64,000 nucleotides of DNA from DATGZX01 sp035296965 (GTDB lineage: Bacteria > Planctomycetota > Planctomycetia > Gemmatales > Gemmataceae). The translations under genes and the position numbers were made by a program. The first letter of the stretch is position 1, and each line of letters begins with the position of its first letter. Location of the stretch: the NCBI GenBank assembly GCA_035296965.1, contig DATGZX010000009.1, forward strand, positions 1 through 64,000, given 5' to 3'. The notes beneath the pieces are model-generated. The model was not told where the DNA came from, did not search any database, and saw only the letters and a list, made by a program, of their open reading frames with translations. Positions 1 to 8,539 of this stretch are shown here, piece by piece.

Positions 1-734
1 GGCGTGGTATGCCGGTGCGTTTGCTGGCCGCTTCCAACTCTTGGTCGACCTCCTGCCGGGTCCACGACTCGCGCGGCACCAAAGCAATCAAGTGCATGTC
101 GGTGTGACGCAGACACTCGCCGCGCTCAGGCAATTTCGACAAGCGAATACCCAAAATCACCAGGCACTTGTCCTTACCAATCTGCACCGAGTGATCGATG
201 ATCCATGCCCAGTCCTCGGCCTGCTCCAGGGCCATCGTCAGCAGGGCATGACCCAAACGCAACAGCCACAACCGACCCGTGGTCCAATGCGGAATCGGCA
301 GTTCCCAATCCAGAGCCTCGGTCACAATGGCCAGCACACGTGGTACGCCACGCATCGAGACGCCCTGCAACACCAAGCGCAGGAACAAACATTGCACGCT
401 CACGGCGTAACCGCAACCGCCGGACGGCGCCTCGTCATCCCAATCCAGGACCGGTACGAGGTCCGTATTTTTTTAAAGCCGCGGCCTGCTCTCGCAAGGC
501 CGCGTTTTGGGCTTCCAATTCCCGGACACGCTGCGACAGCTGCCTGGCTTCCTGCCGCCATTTCTCCCGACTCTTGGTCACATCGGCAACCCGATTCTGC
601 AAGCGCTTGGCTTCGACCTTCAGATCCTGATGCTTCTGCTTCCAGCGCTTGCGGCTGCGACTCAGGAACCAGGCTTGGACCCGGTGCGAAGTTTTGTAAG
701 CCGCCGGGCGTTCTTCAACGTTTGATGCATCCAT
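1..734 (-). pseudogene. Transposase-like gene, frame-disrupted and cut by the left window edge
   Basis: The first part (734 down to 435) encodes a Lys/Arg/Glu-rich coiled coil beginning MDASNVEERPAAYK. It follows a GGAG box 7 nt before the ATG; an in-frame ATG at 752 is the alternative. The frame closes at TGA 435-437, but the +1 frame continues openly from the A7 tract (minus-strand TTTAAAAAAATAC, plus 468-474) to the window edge with protein-like sequence such as DWAWIIDHSVQIGK and LIALVPRESWTRQEV. This has the look of planctomycete transposases in which a coiled-coil N-terminus precedes the catalytic part. The shift could be an indel that killed the gene, or recoding or transcriptional slippage at A7. 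The 3' end lies outside the window, so the catalytic residues cannot be checked. Family assignment is from remembered resemblance. Confidence 0.55.
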
Positions 735-855
735 GCGCAACTCCGTTTGCATGCCTTGGGCGTGGACCTCCAGTCCGCCAGCGCAACAAAACCGAAGAAA
801 ACGAGCAAGCCCAAAACGTCAAAACCGTCAATGGCTTTCATCAGTCCACCCCCAA

Positions 856-884
856 CCCCTCTCCCCCGAAGCGGGGGAGAGGGG
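856..884. repeat. Perfect 13-bp inverted repeat, REP-like or terminator-like
   Basis: A 13-bp C-rich arm (cccctctcccccg) is followed by a 3-nt loop and its exact reverse complement. It lies between the transposase-like gene and cinA. There is no T-run immediately after it on either strand, so a REP-type intergenic palindrome is at least as likely as an intrinsic terminator. The rest of 735-1001 holds no gene I can support. A minus-strand reading frame there (MKAIDGFDVLGLL...) overlaps the transposase start and is probably fortuitous. Confidence 0.5.
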
Positions 885-1001
885 AGACTATTACCTGCCG
901 CTCGCCATGCGAATGCACTCTGACAGATGGCCCAGCAAGGCGATCTCCGAGAGCCGTTCCATAGAATCACCAAAACAGTACCCGTTACCTGGATGGGCGC
1001 C

Positions 1002-2252
1002 ATGAAAGCGGAAATCATCTCTATCGGCAGCGAATTGACGAGCGGTCAGAACCTGGACACGAATAGCCAATGGCTAAGTTTGCGGCTGGCAGAGATCGGC
1101 ATTCCGGTAGGTTGGCACACAACCATCGCGGATGACCTGGAAGACAACAGTGCGGCATTCCGTATCGCCGCCGGTCGTGCCCCGCTGGTACTCGTCACTG
1201 GAGGCTTGGGGCCGACGCAGGATGACCTGACGCGCGAAGCTCTCGCACGCCTGGCGGGGGTGGATCTCGTGCTGCATCAGGAATCGTTGGAGCACATTGA
1301 GAAATTGTTCGCCCGGTTTGGACGGACGATGCCGGAACGAAACCGCGTCCAGGCCATGTTTCCCGCCGGCGCAGAACCCATCCCCAATGACCGCGGAACC
1401 GCGCCTGGTCTATGGCAGCAAATCGGCGCATGCCTCCTGGCGGCGATGCCCGGAGTGCCTAATGAGATGCACGCGATGTACCACTCCCAGGTCAAACCCC
1501 GGCTTCTTCAATTGGGGCTCGGCAGCGGCGTACTTGTCCAGAGAAAGATCAATTGTTTTGGCTCCGGTGAATCTGCCGTCGAGCAGAAGCTCATGGACTT
1601 GACGCGGCGCGGCCACGTGCCCGAAGTGGGTATCACGGTAGGCGATGCAACTATCTCATTGCGCATTCTCGCGCGGGCAGCGACTCTGGAGGATGCAGAA
1701 GGTCAGATTCGACCCGTAGAGCAGACCATTCGTGAACGGCTCGGCGACCTGGTGTTCGGCGTGGACGAGGAAGATCTGCATCACATCGTTCTCCGCCTTC
1801 TAGAGGAGAAGCGGCTGGCACTTGCCACGGCCGAAGGAGTGACGGCAGGCCTGGTCGCGCAACGGCTGGGACAGGTCCCCGGTGCGAGCGCCTGGTTTCG
1901 TGGCGGCCTTGTCGCGTATGACAATCGACTCAAAACCGAGATGCTGGCAGTATCCCAGCAATTGATCGACGAACAAGGTGCGGTGAGCGCCCCCGTCGCC
2001 GAAGCCATGGCGATTGGCTGCCGCAACCGGTTTCGGACGGACCTGGCCGTCAGTACCGTCGGCATCGCCGGTCCGACTGGGGCCACGCCTGATAAACCAG
2101 TGGGACAGGTGTTCATAGGCGTCGCCTGGGACGGGGGAGCCGTGTCACAGAGTTTTCGCTGGCCCGGGTCCAGAGCTGAAGTGCAAAGCCGTACAGCAAA
2201 GCTGGCCCTTAATCGGCTTCGCCTCCACCTGCTCGGCAAGTCATCGAAATAG
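1002..2252 (+). CDS. cinA: CinA-family protein (MoaB-like domain plus CinA/PncC C-terminal domain)
   Basis: 416 residues, the usual length for two-domain CinA. Residues 1-170 form the MoaB/MogA-like domain with GSELTSGQNLDTNS near the start and VTGGLGPTQDD at about residues 65-75. Residues 255-410 form the CinA domain, which in characterised members deamidates nicotinamide mononucleotide in NAD salvage; the N-terminal part acts as an ADP-ribose pyrophosphatase in some. The Tyr/Lys pair (VAYDNRLK) and GIAGPTG are present. However, the family-typical ESCTGG stretch reads EGVTAG at 278-283, so the usual catalytic Ser is Gly279 (codon GGA at 1836-1838). Start chosen at ATG 1002, where homology begins; ATG 993 is in frame just upstream. 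Probably cytoplasmic. Deamidase activity is doubtful. Confidence 0.9.
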   Translation: MKAEIISIGSELTSGQNLDTNSQWLSLRLAEIGIPVGWHTTIADDLEDNSAAFRIAAGRAPLVLVTGGLGPTQDDLTREALARLAGVDLVLHQESLEHIEKLFARFGRTMPERNRVQAMFPAGAEPIPNDRGTAPGLWQQIGACLLAAMPGVPNEMHAMYHSQVKPRLLQLGLGSGVLVQRKINCFGSGESAVEQKLMDLTRRGHVPEVGITVGDATISLRILARAATLEDAEGQIRPVEQTIRERLGDLVFGVDEEDLHHIVLRLLEEKRLALATAEGVTAGLVAQRLGQVPGASAWFRGGLVAYDNRLKTEMLAVSQQLIDEQGAVSAPVAEAMAIGCRNRFRTDLAVSTVGIAGPTGATPDKPVGQVFIGVAWDGGAVSQSFRWPGSRAEVQSRTAKLALNRLRLHLLGKSSK

Positions 2253-2920
2253 GCGTCTTCCGACTCGTTGAATCTCGCAGCTGTCGCCAATCGGGAACGT
2301 TTCCAAGGTCAGCTCCATTCGCAGCCTCCTTTTCCGGTGAGTTAGCGTTAGAACGAAGGCCAATAACGGGTTACGGAACGATTTTCAGCTTTTTGCACCG
2401 TGCAGGGCTTTGCGCACATGGTCAACCAGGTAAAAGAGTTCGGTAAAAGGCGGACCCTCCACCGCCGAAACGCGATCTTCTCGAAATCTCGAGGCGGATT
2501 CTAGTCGTCTGAATATCGTAAGTTATTGTTGCAACACAGGTTGCGAATGAACAGCGGACCGGAGAATATTCTTCTGCCACTTTTTGAAATTCTCAACAAC
2601 CAGCCTCCTAATCACTTGCGCCATATCCAAGGTACTGCTTCTAAGATTCTTCTCGACCAATCCGGTACAATGCGGACAGCAGTGCAAACCGATCCCATCA
2701 CGTATTCATCCTGCCCGTTTTCTGGGATCTTTCGCGGAAGCATTGCAAACGAGTCACAATGAGGAAAAGGAAAGGGTGCGGCCAGCGAAGCGCAGATACT
2801 TCGTCGGTATGTGCTCGATCCTCCGTACTTCGCACCAGTGAAGCTTTGCTCAATAGAAAGGACGAAGAACAGAGTACCGAGGTGTTGCTCCTTTGTGCTC
2901 CGGGCTTCGTACTTGAAAAG
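2253..2920. other. 668-bp stretch with no supportable gene
   Basis: The sequence is less GC-rich than its neighbours. Short open frames on both strands lack ribosome sites and protein-like composition. The reading frame of the next gene is open back to 2759, but that extension reads as Arg/Ser-rich, non-conserved-looking sequence. I see no RNA gene or convincing terminator hairpin. It probably carries the promoter of the downstream metallopeptidase. Confidence 0.4.
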
Positions 2921-3958
2921 ATGTGTGCGGCACGTGCCCTGAAGCTCGTCAATGGCTGGGAAACGGTTCGTTACGAGCTGCTCAATACCCGAATTTGTGA
3001 TCTGGGCCCGCAAATTGCCGGGTCTCCACTAGAGGCGCTCACCTCGAGGCTTCATCGGGAGCTAAGCGGCAAAGGACTCTATTTTCGACCGGACTTCTAC
3101 CTTACAGACGGTTGGGGCTGTCCGGATGGTGTGCCGATCATCGGGATACCCTTCTACCTCGCAGATAAGCGCCTTGCCCGGATCGAGGAGGAGCAAACCG
3201 GAGAAATCGAAGATGACCAGATGATCATGATGCTGCTGCGTCATGAATGTGGTCACGCGGTCAACTATGCATACCGCCTGTACCGCGACCCCGACTGGGT
3301 CGAGATGTTCGGTCCGTTCTCGCGCCCTTACCGCGACACCTTCCGGCCGAACCCGTTTAGCCGGCAATTCGTGCGCCATATCGTGCACCATCAGTACGGC
3401 CGGACTTATGCCCAGAAGCATCCGGACGAAGACTTTGCCGAGACCTTTGCTGTCTGGTTGACGCCACGCTCCGATTGGCGACGCCGCTACAGGAATTGGC
3501 CTGCCTTGCGGAAGCTCCAGTTCGTGGATCGACTGATGAAGTCTCTGAATGGGGGTGCAGTGAAATGCACGGGCGGGCAACTCTGCACTCCCGTGGAAGA
3601 GATGGATATGATCCTGGCCGAGCACTATGGCCAGCGCGCCGAGCGGTATCGCGCTGCCGCCCAAGGCTACGTGGACGACAAGCTGCGCGAAGTATTCCCG
3701 GCCGTGCGCGGTCGCGAACTCTACCCGGCAGGGGAACTGCTGCGCAAACACCGGAGTGAACTCCTGGCACGGGTGATGCGCTGGTCGGGGCTACAAGAAG
3801 AAGAGGTCAACACCTTGCTGGCCAAGCTGGAAGACCGGGCCGACGCGCTCGATTTGGAGTTCCAGCGCCGCCGGCTCTCGATGAAGATCATTGATCTCGC
3901 CGCCCTGGCCACTGCTTTGGCGATGAACTTTGCCTACACGGGCCGGCTGACAGGCTGA
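2921..3958 (+). CDS. Putative zinc metallopeptidase (HECGH)
   Basis: 345 residues from ATG 2921. The zincin motif is HECGH at 108-112 (LLRHECGHAVNYAYRLY), and a downstream acidic stretch HPDEDFAETFAVWL looks like the region supplying the third zinc ligand. This matches the bacterial family annotated as putative zinc-binding metallopeptidase, whose substrate is unknown. There is no signal peptide with this start, so it is predicted cytoplasmic. The start is uncertain: the frame is open from GTG/ATG positions back to 2759, but protein-like sequence begins at about 2921, where the ribosome site is weak. The gene ends 8 bp from the convergent ATP-grasp gene. Confidence 0.75.
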   Translation: MCAARALKLVNGWETVRYELLNTRICDLGPQIAGSPLEALTSRLHRELSGKGLYFRPDFYLTDGWGCPDGVPIIGIPFYLADKRLARIEEEQTGEIEDDQMIMMLLRHECGHAVNYAYRLYRDPDWVEMFGPFSRPYRDTFRPNPFSRQFVRHIVHHQYGRTYAQKHPDEDFAETFAVWLTPRSDWRRRYRNWPALRKLQFVDRLMKSLNGGAVKCTGGQLCTPVEEMDMILAEHYGQRAERYRAAAQGYVDDKLREVFPAVRGRELYPAGELLRKHRSELLARVMRWSGLQEEEVNTLLAKLEDRADALDLEFQRRRLSMKIIDLAALATALAMNFAYTGRLTG

Positions 3959-3966
3959 GAGCAGCG

Positions 3967-5076
3967 TTACCTCCCCAACTTCCCTTCAATCGGCTTCTGC
4001 ATCCCATCCTTAGCTGATGCTTCCGAATGTTTCGCATTGCCGATCATGGGGATATCAAGATCGTAGGGCAAAGGCTCCAGCGCAGCGCGCACGATCGTTT
4101 GCAAAAGCTGAGGGAATGAGAGGCCGGCTTTTTGTGCGGAGCGGGCCAACCCCATGCCCTCGTCGAGGCATGGATTGCAATTCACTTCCAGCACAAAGGG
4201 TTGGCCAAGCTCATCCAGGCGCATGTCCACCCGGCCATAACCTCGGCCGCCGACTGCGCGGAAGGCACGTAACGCAAGATCGCTGATGTGGTGCGCTAAC
4301 TCCGGCTCGACTTCGGCCGGGCAAATGATCGAAGTCTTTTGGTATTCGGTGGACGTCTCCACCCATTTCGCAGCGTAAGACATGATCGGCGGGATATCGG
4401 TCGGCAAGGCCGAGTAATCGACCTCCGCCAGCGGCAGCACGCGCAGCCTGTTGCCGCCGATGATGCCCACGTTGAACTCCCGGCCAGGCAAAAACCTCTG
4501 GGCAAGAGCAGGCTGATTGTAGGTCCGCAGGATCTCGCGTACGCGCAGCCGCAGCGCGTTCTTGGAATGGACGATGGAGGCTCGATCGAGGCCGATGCCC
4601 GCATGCTCCTGGCTGGGCTGGACAATGATCGGGAACTGCCAGTGATGCTGATCAACCGATCGCACTGTCTCCAGAATGGCGGTGTTGGGCGGAATCGAAA
4701 CGCCAGCGCCGGTCAGGAGGCTGGCCGACATGAACTTGTAGCGAGTCAGGCCCAGCGCCAAGGCTGGCGACCCGGTCATGGGAAATCCCATCATGCGCAC
4801 GAGGGCGGCCAGGCGCATGTCATAGAGGGCGCCATGCACGACATCATCGTACAGGTTGAATACAACGTCCGGCTGAAGCCGTCGGAGTTTTCGCTGGAAG
4901 CGAAATAAGTCGTGTGCGAGAGGCAAAACCGTGACCGTGTGTCCCAGCCGCCGCAAGGTTCGGGCAATGTGCCGAACCATGGTCATCAAGTCGGCGGAGC
5001 CTGAGCGGTCCTCCGGCTGCTCCGGTAAGCTGGTCGTATACGCATTGTAGACTAGGGCGATACGGAGTCGCTTCAT
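3967..5076 (-). CDS. ATP-grasp ligase related to D-alanine--D-alanine ligase
   Basis: 369 residues. The N-terminus MKRLRIALVYNAY is the Rossmann-like preATP-grasp domain. The middle carries PIIVQPSQEHAGIGL (nucleotide-binding lysine/glycine-loop region, here with Gln rather than the usual Lys after IV) and AQRFLPGREFNVGI. The C-terminal metal-binding region is GYGRVDMRLDELGQPFVLEVNCNP, with the N-x-N/E metal ligands visible. The family joins a carboxylate to an amine using ATP; the substrate here is unknown, and dedicated peptidoglycan ligase function is not proved because no mur genes are nearby. Start: ATG 5076 has a GGGAG box 5 nt upstream. In-frame ATG 5142 with GGAAG is the alternative and would add 22 residues. 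It is divergent from asnS. Confidence 0.82.
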   Translation of the reverse strand: MKRLRIALVYNAYTTSLPEQPEDRSGSADLMTMVRHIARTLRRLGHTVTVLPLAHDLFRFQRKLRRLQPDVVFNLYDDVVHGALYDMRLAALVRMMGFPMTGSPALALGLTRYKFMSASLLTGAGVSIPPNTAILETVRSVDQHHWQFPIIVQPSQEHAGIGLDRASIVHSKNALRLRVREILRTYNQPALAQRFLPGREFNVGIIGGNRLRVLPLAEVDYSALPTDIPPIMSYAAKWVETSTEYQKTSIICPAEVEPELAHHISDLALRAFRAVGGRGYGRVDMRLDELGQPFVLEVNCNPCLDEGMGLARSAQKAGLSFPQLLQTIVRAALEPLPYDLDIPMIGNAKHSEASAKDGMQKPIEGKLGR

Positions 5077-5468
5077 AGCTCCCGGCCGCTGAAAGGCTTT
5101 CGTGCCGTTTGACTCTAGCGTGACACGCGTCTCTTGATCCATCTTCTTCCGTCTCTTCTTTGAAACGGTTTCGTGTTGTCCGGGGCCTTTCCTTGGCCTC
5201 CGACAGGGCCGCTCGCCCACTTAATTCTAGCCAACTCTACGCGAATGGTGAAAAAAATCAATCGCGATGCTGCGCTGGAGACACGATTTGCGGAGGTGCA
5301 ATTCCTTCAAGATCGATCTCCAAGCAAGGCGTAATCCTTGACAACAAGTCCTATTTGGTCATCACGCATCGAGACAGGTACAATGACGGCGCTGGCGAAC
5401 GATTGGGCCTCGCTACCCAGGCGTTCGGAGCGCAGAAAGTCTTTGGCATTGTTGAACAGGAGCGCCGG

Positions 5469-6860
5469 ATGGAAAAGCTGACGGTTGCCCAAGCGCGCCA
5501 GGAATCTGCGATTGGGAAACAAGTGCAGGTGAGCGGCTGGGTGCGTACGCGCCGTGACTCAAAAGGCGGTTTCAGTTTTCTCGAGGTGAACGATGGCTCG
5601 TGCTTTGGCAACGTCCAAATCGTTGCCGAGGGCACGCTGCCCAACTACGAAGGCGAAGTCAAGAAGCTGGGCGCCGGGGCAAGCGTGAGTGTGACGGGGG
5701 AAGTCAGGAAATCGCCGGCACAGGGCCAAGCAACCGAGATTGCCGCGCAGAGCATCACAGTGTACGGCTTCGCAGACCCGGAGACCTACGCGTTGCAGAA
5801 GAAGCGGCACTCCTTCGAGTTCCTGCGCACTTTGGCTCACCTTCGTCCGCGGACCAATACTTTTGGCGCCGTGGCCCGTGTGCGCAACTGCATCTGCCGT
5901 TCCATACACGATTTCTTTCAGGAGCAAGGTTTCCTCTACGTCCATCCGCCGATCATCACCAGCAGCGACTGCGAAGGCGCGGGTCAGATGTTCAAGGTGA
6001 CGACGCTCGATCTTGGTAAGATTCCGCGCCAGGGGGCCGACGTCGACTTCACGCAGGATTTTTTCGGCCGGCCGACTTACCTGACGGTCAGCGGCCAATT
6101 GGAGGCCGAGATCTTTGCCTGCGCCGTCGGCAAAGTCTACACGTTCGGTCCAACGTTTCGAGCGGAGAACTCCAACACGTCCCGGCACCTGGCCGAGTTC
6201 TGGATGGTTGAGCCGGAGATGGCCTTCTACGAACTCCGAGACAACATGGATCTGGCCGAGGCGTTCCTCAAGCGCATCGCGCGCGATGTCCTCAATCGCT
6301 GTGACGAGGACATGAAGTTTTTCAATGAGCGCATCGATCCGACTGCTATCTCCACGCTCGAAGGGATCGTGAGCAGTGAGTTCGTGCGCTTGCCTTACAC
6401 CGAAGCAATCGATCTGCTGCAGAAATCCGGCGCGACATTCGAGTTTCCTGTCGCCTGGGGCAATGATTTGCAGGCCGAGCACGAACGCTATCTCACGGAA
6501 CAGGCCTTCAAGAAACCAGTCATTTTGTTTGATTATCCCAGCACAATCAAACCATTCTACATGCGCGTCAGCGACGACGGCAAAACGGTACGCGCGATGG
6601 ACGTCCTCGTGCCCCGCGTCGGCGAAATCGTTGGCGGCAGCCAACGTGAAGAACGGCTCGACGTCCTGGAGCGGCGCATGAGGGAGCAGAAGCTCAATCC
6701 GGAGAGTTACTGGTGGTACCTGGACTTGCGCCGCTACGGCACCGTGCCGCATTCAGGATTTGGCCTCGGTCTGGAACGCACTGTCCTGTTTGTGACAGGG
6801 ATGGCCAATATCCGCGATGTGATTCCGTTCCCGCGTACGCCGGGAAGTGCGGAGTTTTGA
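5469..6860 (+). CDS. asnS: Asparaginyl-tRNA synthetase
   Basis: 463 residues, normal for bacterial AsnRS. An N-terminal OB-fold anticodon-binding domain (KQVQVSGWVRTRRDSK) is followed by a class II catalytic core. The core shows the motif 2 region (FGPTFRAENSNTSRHLAEFWMVEPEM), the asparagine-type YPSTIKPFYMR stretch, and motif 3 near the end (GFGLGLERTVLFVTGM). It attaches asparagine to tRNA(Asn) in the cytoplasm. The open frame extends back to 5160, but homology starts at ATG 5469, so the longer form is rejected. There is no sign of the Asp/Asn dual-specificity route in the window. Confidence 0.95.
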   Translation: MEKLTVAQARQESAIGKQVQVSGWVRTRRDSKGGFSFLEVNDGSCFGNVQIVAEGTLPNYEGEVKKLGAGASVSVTGEVRKSPAQGQATEIAAQSITVYGFADPETYALQKKRHSFEFLRTLAHLRPRTNTFGAVARVRNCICRSIHDFFQEQGFLYVHPPIITSSDCEGAGQMFKVTTLDLGKIPRQGADVDFTQDFFGRPTYLTVSGQLEAEIFACAVGKVYTFGPTFRAENSNTSRHLAEFWMVEPEMAFYELRDNMDLAEAFLKRIARDVLNRCDEDMKFFNERIDPTAISTLEGIVSSEFVRLPYTEAIDLLQKSGATFEFPVAWGNDLQAEHERYLTEQAFKKPVILFDYPSTIKPFYMRVSDDGKTVRAMDVLVPRVGEIVGGSQREERLDVLERRMREQKLNPESYWWYLDLRRYGTVPHSGFGLGLERTVLFVTGMANIRDVIPFPRTPGSAEF

Positions 6861-6894
6861 AGGTAAATGAGGCACAGATGGTGCCCTCTTCCAC

Positions 6895-7656
6895 CTAGCC
6901 AACGACTTCGTCGAGCCGGCGACGATTACAAGCCTCGAGATACGCAGCTTCTAGATCCACCGGCACGCAATGCTCGGCTTCCAGTGAGAGAGGCATCGTC
7001 GGCAACACCTGGCCGACACTCAAAGTGAAGGGCCACGTCTCGATGCGATCTTCGCCACTTCCCGAAAGAGGGCGATAGGCAACGCAGTACAGGGACACCT
7101 GCTCCGCCATGCGACAAACCTGCTCCAACCCGAGCAATTCCATTAGCTCATTATGCAGGTTGCCTTGCCGGTTCGTGACGACATCTATGATGAGCAGCCC
7201 GATGCCTCTGCTCAGATAGGCGGAGCACTTGGCGGCAAACAAGCGCCGCCTAGCGCTACGATCTTTATTGGCGGGGCTAATAAGTTCGATGGCCGCCACG
7301 AGCGCTCTTCCTCCTTCGGTTGCCAGAATCTCGACCATGCAACTCGGAGGAAACTGCCAAGGGAGGATAATGGGCGCCGCTGCAGGCTTCCACACCGTTC
7401 GAGTAACTGTTGCGGTTCCGCCAGCGCTGTGCTCAGTCGCCGAGGCCCCCGGATCCGCACATGTGGCAACGTCAATCTCAATGGCCGCTCCCGCATGAAC
7501 TTGTTCCAGGGCAATGTACCCAGGCGGCAGAATGTCTCGATTCAGCATATCCGCCAGCGTACTGGCCCACGTCGTGTGAAACGATTCCCAGGGACGGCGA
7601 ACGCTGAGCGGGGAAGCGAAGTGATCGAGTAAGGGCACGTAAGTCTCCGTCGGCAA
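6895..7656 (-). CDS. DUF4058 family protein
   Basis: 253 residues. The diagnostic region is VAAIELISPANKDRSARRRLFAAKCSAYLSRGIGLLIIDVVTNR at about residues 118-161, followed by the NLHNEL segment and a C-terminal part on sugar- and Tyr-rich beta strands. DUF4058 proteins are common in planctomycetes and cyanobacteria and have no proven function. The E-x-x-S-P-x-N-K plus Lys/Asp pattern is reminiscent of a PD-(D/E)XK-type fold, which is my inference. The gene is convergent with asnS (34 bp apart) and stands alone. No signal peptide. Confidence 0.8.
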   Translation of the reverse strand: MPTETYVPLLDHFASPLSVRRPWESFHTTWASTLADMLNRDILPPGYIALEQVHAGAAIEIDVATCADPGASATEHSAGGTATVTRTVWKPAAAPIILPWQFPPSCMVEILATEGGRALVAAIELISPANKDRSARRRLFAAKCSAYLSRGIGLLIIDVVTNRQGNLHNELMELLGLEQVCRMAEQVSLYCVAYRPLSGSGEDRIETWPFTLSVGQVLPTMPLSLEAEHCVPVDLEAAYLEACNRRRLDEVVG

Positions 7657-7795
7657 GGACCGCCACTATCGGTAGTTTGAAAAGCTGAAACCCTTTGCTC
7701 CCTCTCTTATGACCATTATAAGTGCAATCAACCTTTCCCGCGACGCCGCTCTATTCCACCTCAAGGTTGGCCGAAGCTTGCCTGTGGCGTCGCTG

Positions 7796-8521
7796 TTACC
7801 TCCGGCCATCGTAAAAGAAATCGAGTTTCTTGCGATCGCGGATCGTCCAGCGTAGAAAAAACAGCGAGCGCAGGACATGGCGCAAAACTTCCCAGCGGCT
7901 ATAAAGGTAGAATTTGCGGCCCGAACTGAGGTGCGCCTGATCGCGCAAGACGGCGAACCCCAGCCCTTTTTGTTTTGCCCACCCTTTGAGCTTGCGGCTG
8001 AAGTCGATTTCTTCCGCGGCGTATAGATCGGTACTGAATCCCCCGATTTCCAAAAAAGCATCCCTGCGGCAGAAGACGAACGAGCCTGCCGCCCAGCGCA
8101 ACGTGCACATGAGATAGTTACACAACCTGATGAGCGGAAAAACATAGGCCGGTGCCTCATCCAGCCCCACGACGCACCCGCCTCCTGCCATTTTTCCCTG
8201 AACAATGCAACGAAGCAAGTCGGCAACCGAAGCCGCGTCCAGAAAGGAATCGGCATCTATAAAGAGAAACCAATCTCCCTGCGCGGCGCCGCCGCCCGCA
8301 TTACGGGCGCGGGAGATTTGGTTGATTGGCTCGAACACGACCTCGGCGCCTGCCGAGCGCGCCAGGTCTGCCGTTCCGTCTGTGGAGTTGTTATCGACAA
8401 CGATAACCTCTGCGCTCCATTCGTTTGAGGCGTTCGCCCGCAGAGCCTCGGAGACGTGTTCCAAGCATCGGCCGATCAGCTTTTCTTCGTTGAACGCGGG
8501 AATCACGATCGAAAGCTTCAT
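7796..8521 (-). CDS. Family 2 glycosyltransferase
   Basis: 241 residues with a GT-A fold signature: MKLSIVIPAFNEEKLIGRCL at the N-terminus, VIVVDNNSTDGTADLARSAG, the nucleotide-sugar site, and FLFIDADS as the DxD-like metal site at about 88-95. The C-terminal part is basic and short, with no clear trans-membrane helix, so a soluble or peripheral enzyme adding a sugar to a cell-surface or lipid acceptor is likely; donor and acceptor cannot be read from sequence. It lies directly downstream (18 bp) of the DUF1501 gene on the same strand and may be read through from that operon. Confidence 0.85.
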   Translation of the reverse strand: MKLSIVIPAFNEEKLIGRCLEHVSEALRANASNEWSAEVIVVDNNSTDGTADLARSAGAEVVFEPINQISRARNAGGGAAQGDWFLFIDADSFLDAASVADLLRCIVQGKMAGGGCVVGLDEAPAYVFPLIRLCNYLMCTLRWAAGSFVFCRRDAFLEIGGFSTDLYAAEEIDFSRKLKGWAKQKGLGFAVLRDQAHLSSGRKFYLYSRWEVLRHVLRSLFFLRWTIRDRKKLDFFYDGRR

Positions 8522-8539
8522 GACCGGTCTCGGATTAGC

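Noticed and set aside
41..964. 307-residue plus-strand frame at the left edge
   Set aside because: It is the shadow of the minus-strand transposase-like coding sequence and reads as Arg/Pro/His-rich sequence without conserved features.
2526..2762. 78-residue plus-strand frame
   Set aside because: No ribosome site, low-quality composition, lies in an AT-richer gap without support from a neighbour.
5559..6752. 397-residue frame on the minus strand inside asnS
   Set aside because: Antisense to a clearly conserved synthetase, with His/Asp-rich composition typical of shadows.
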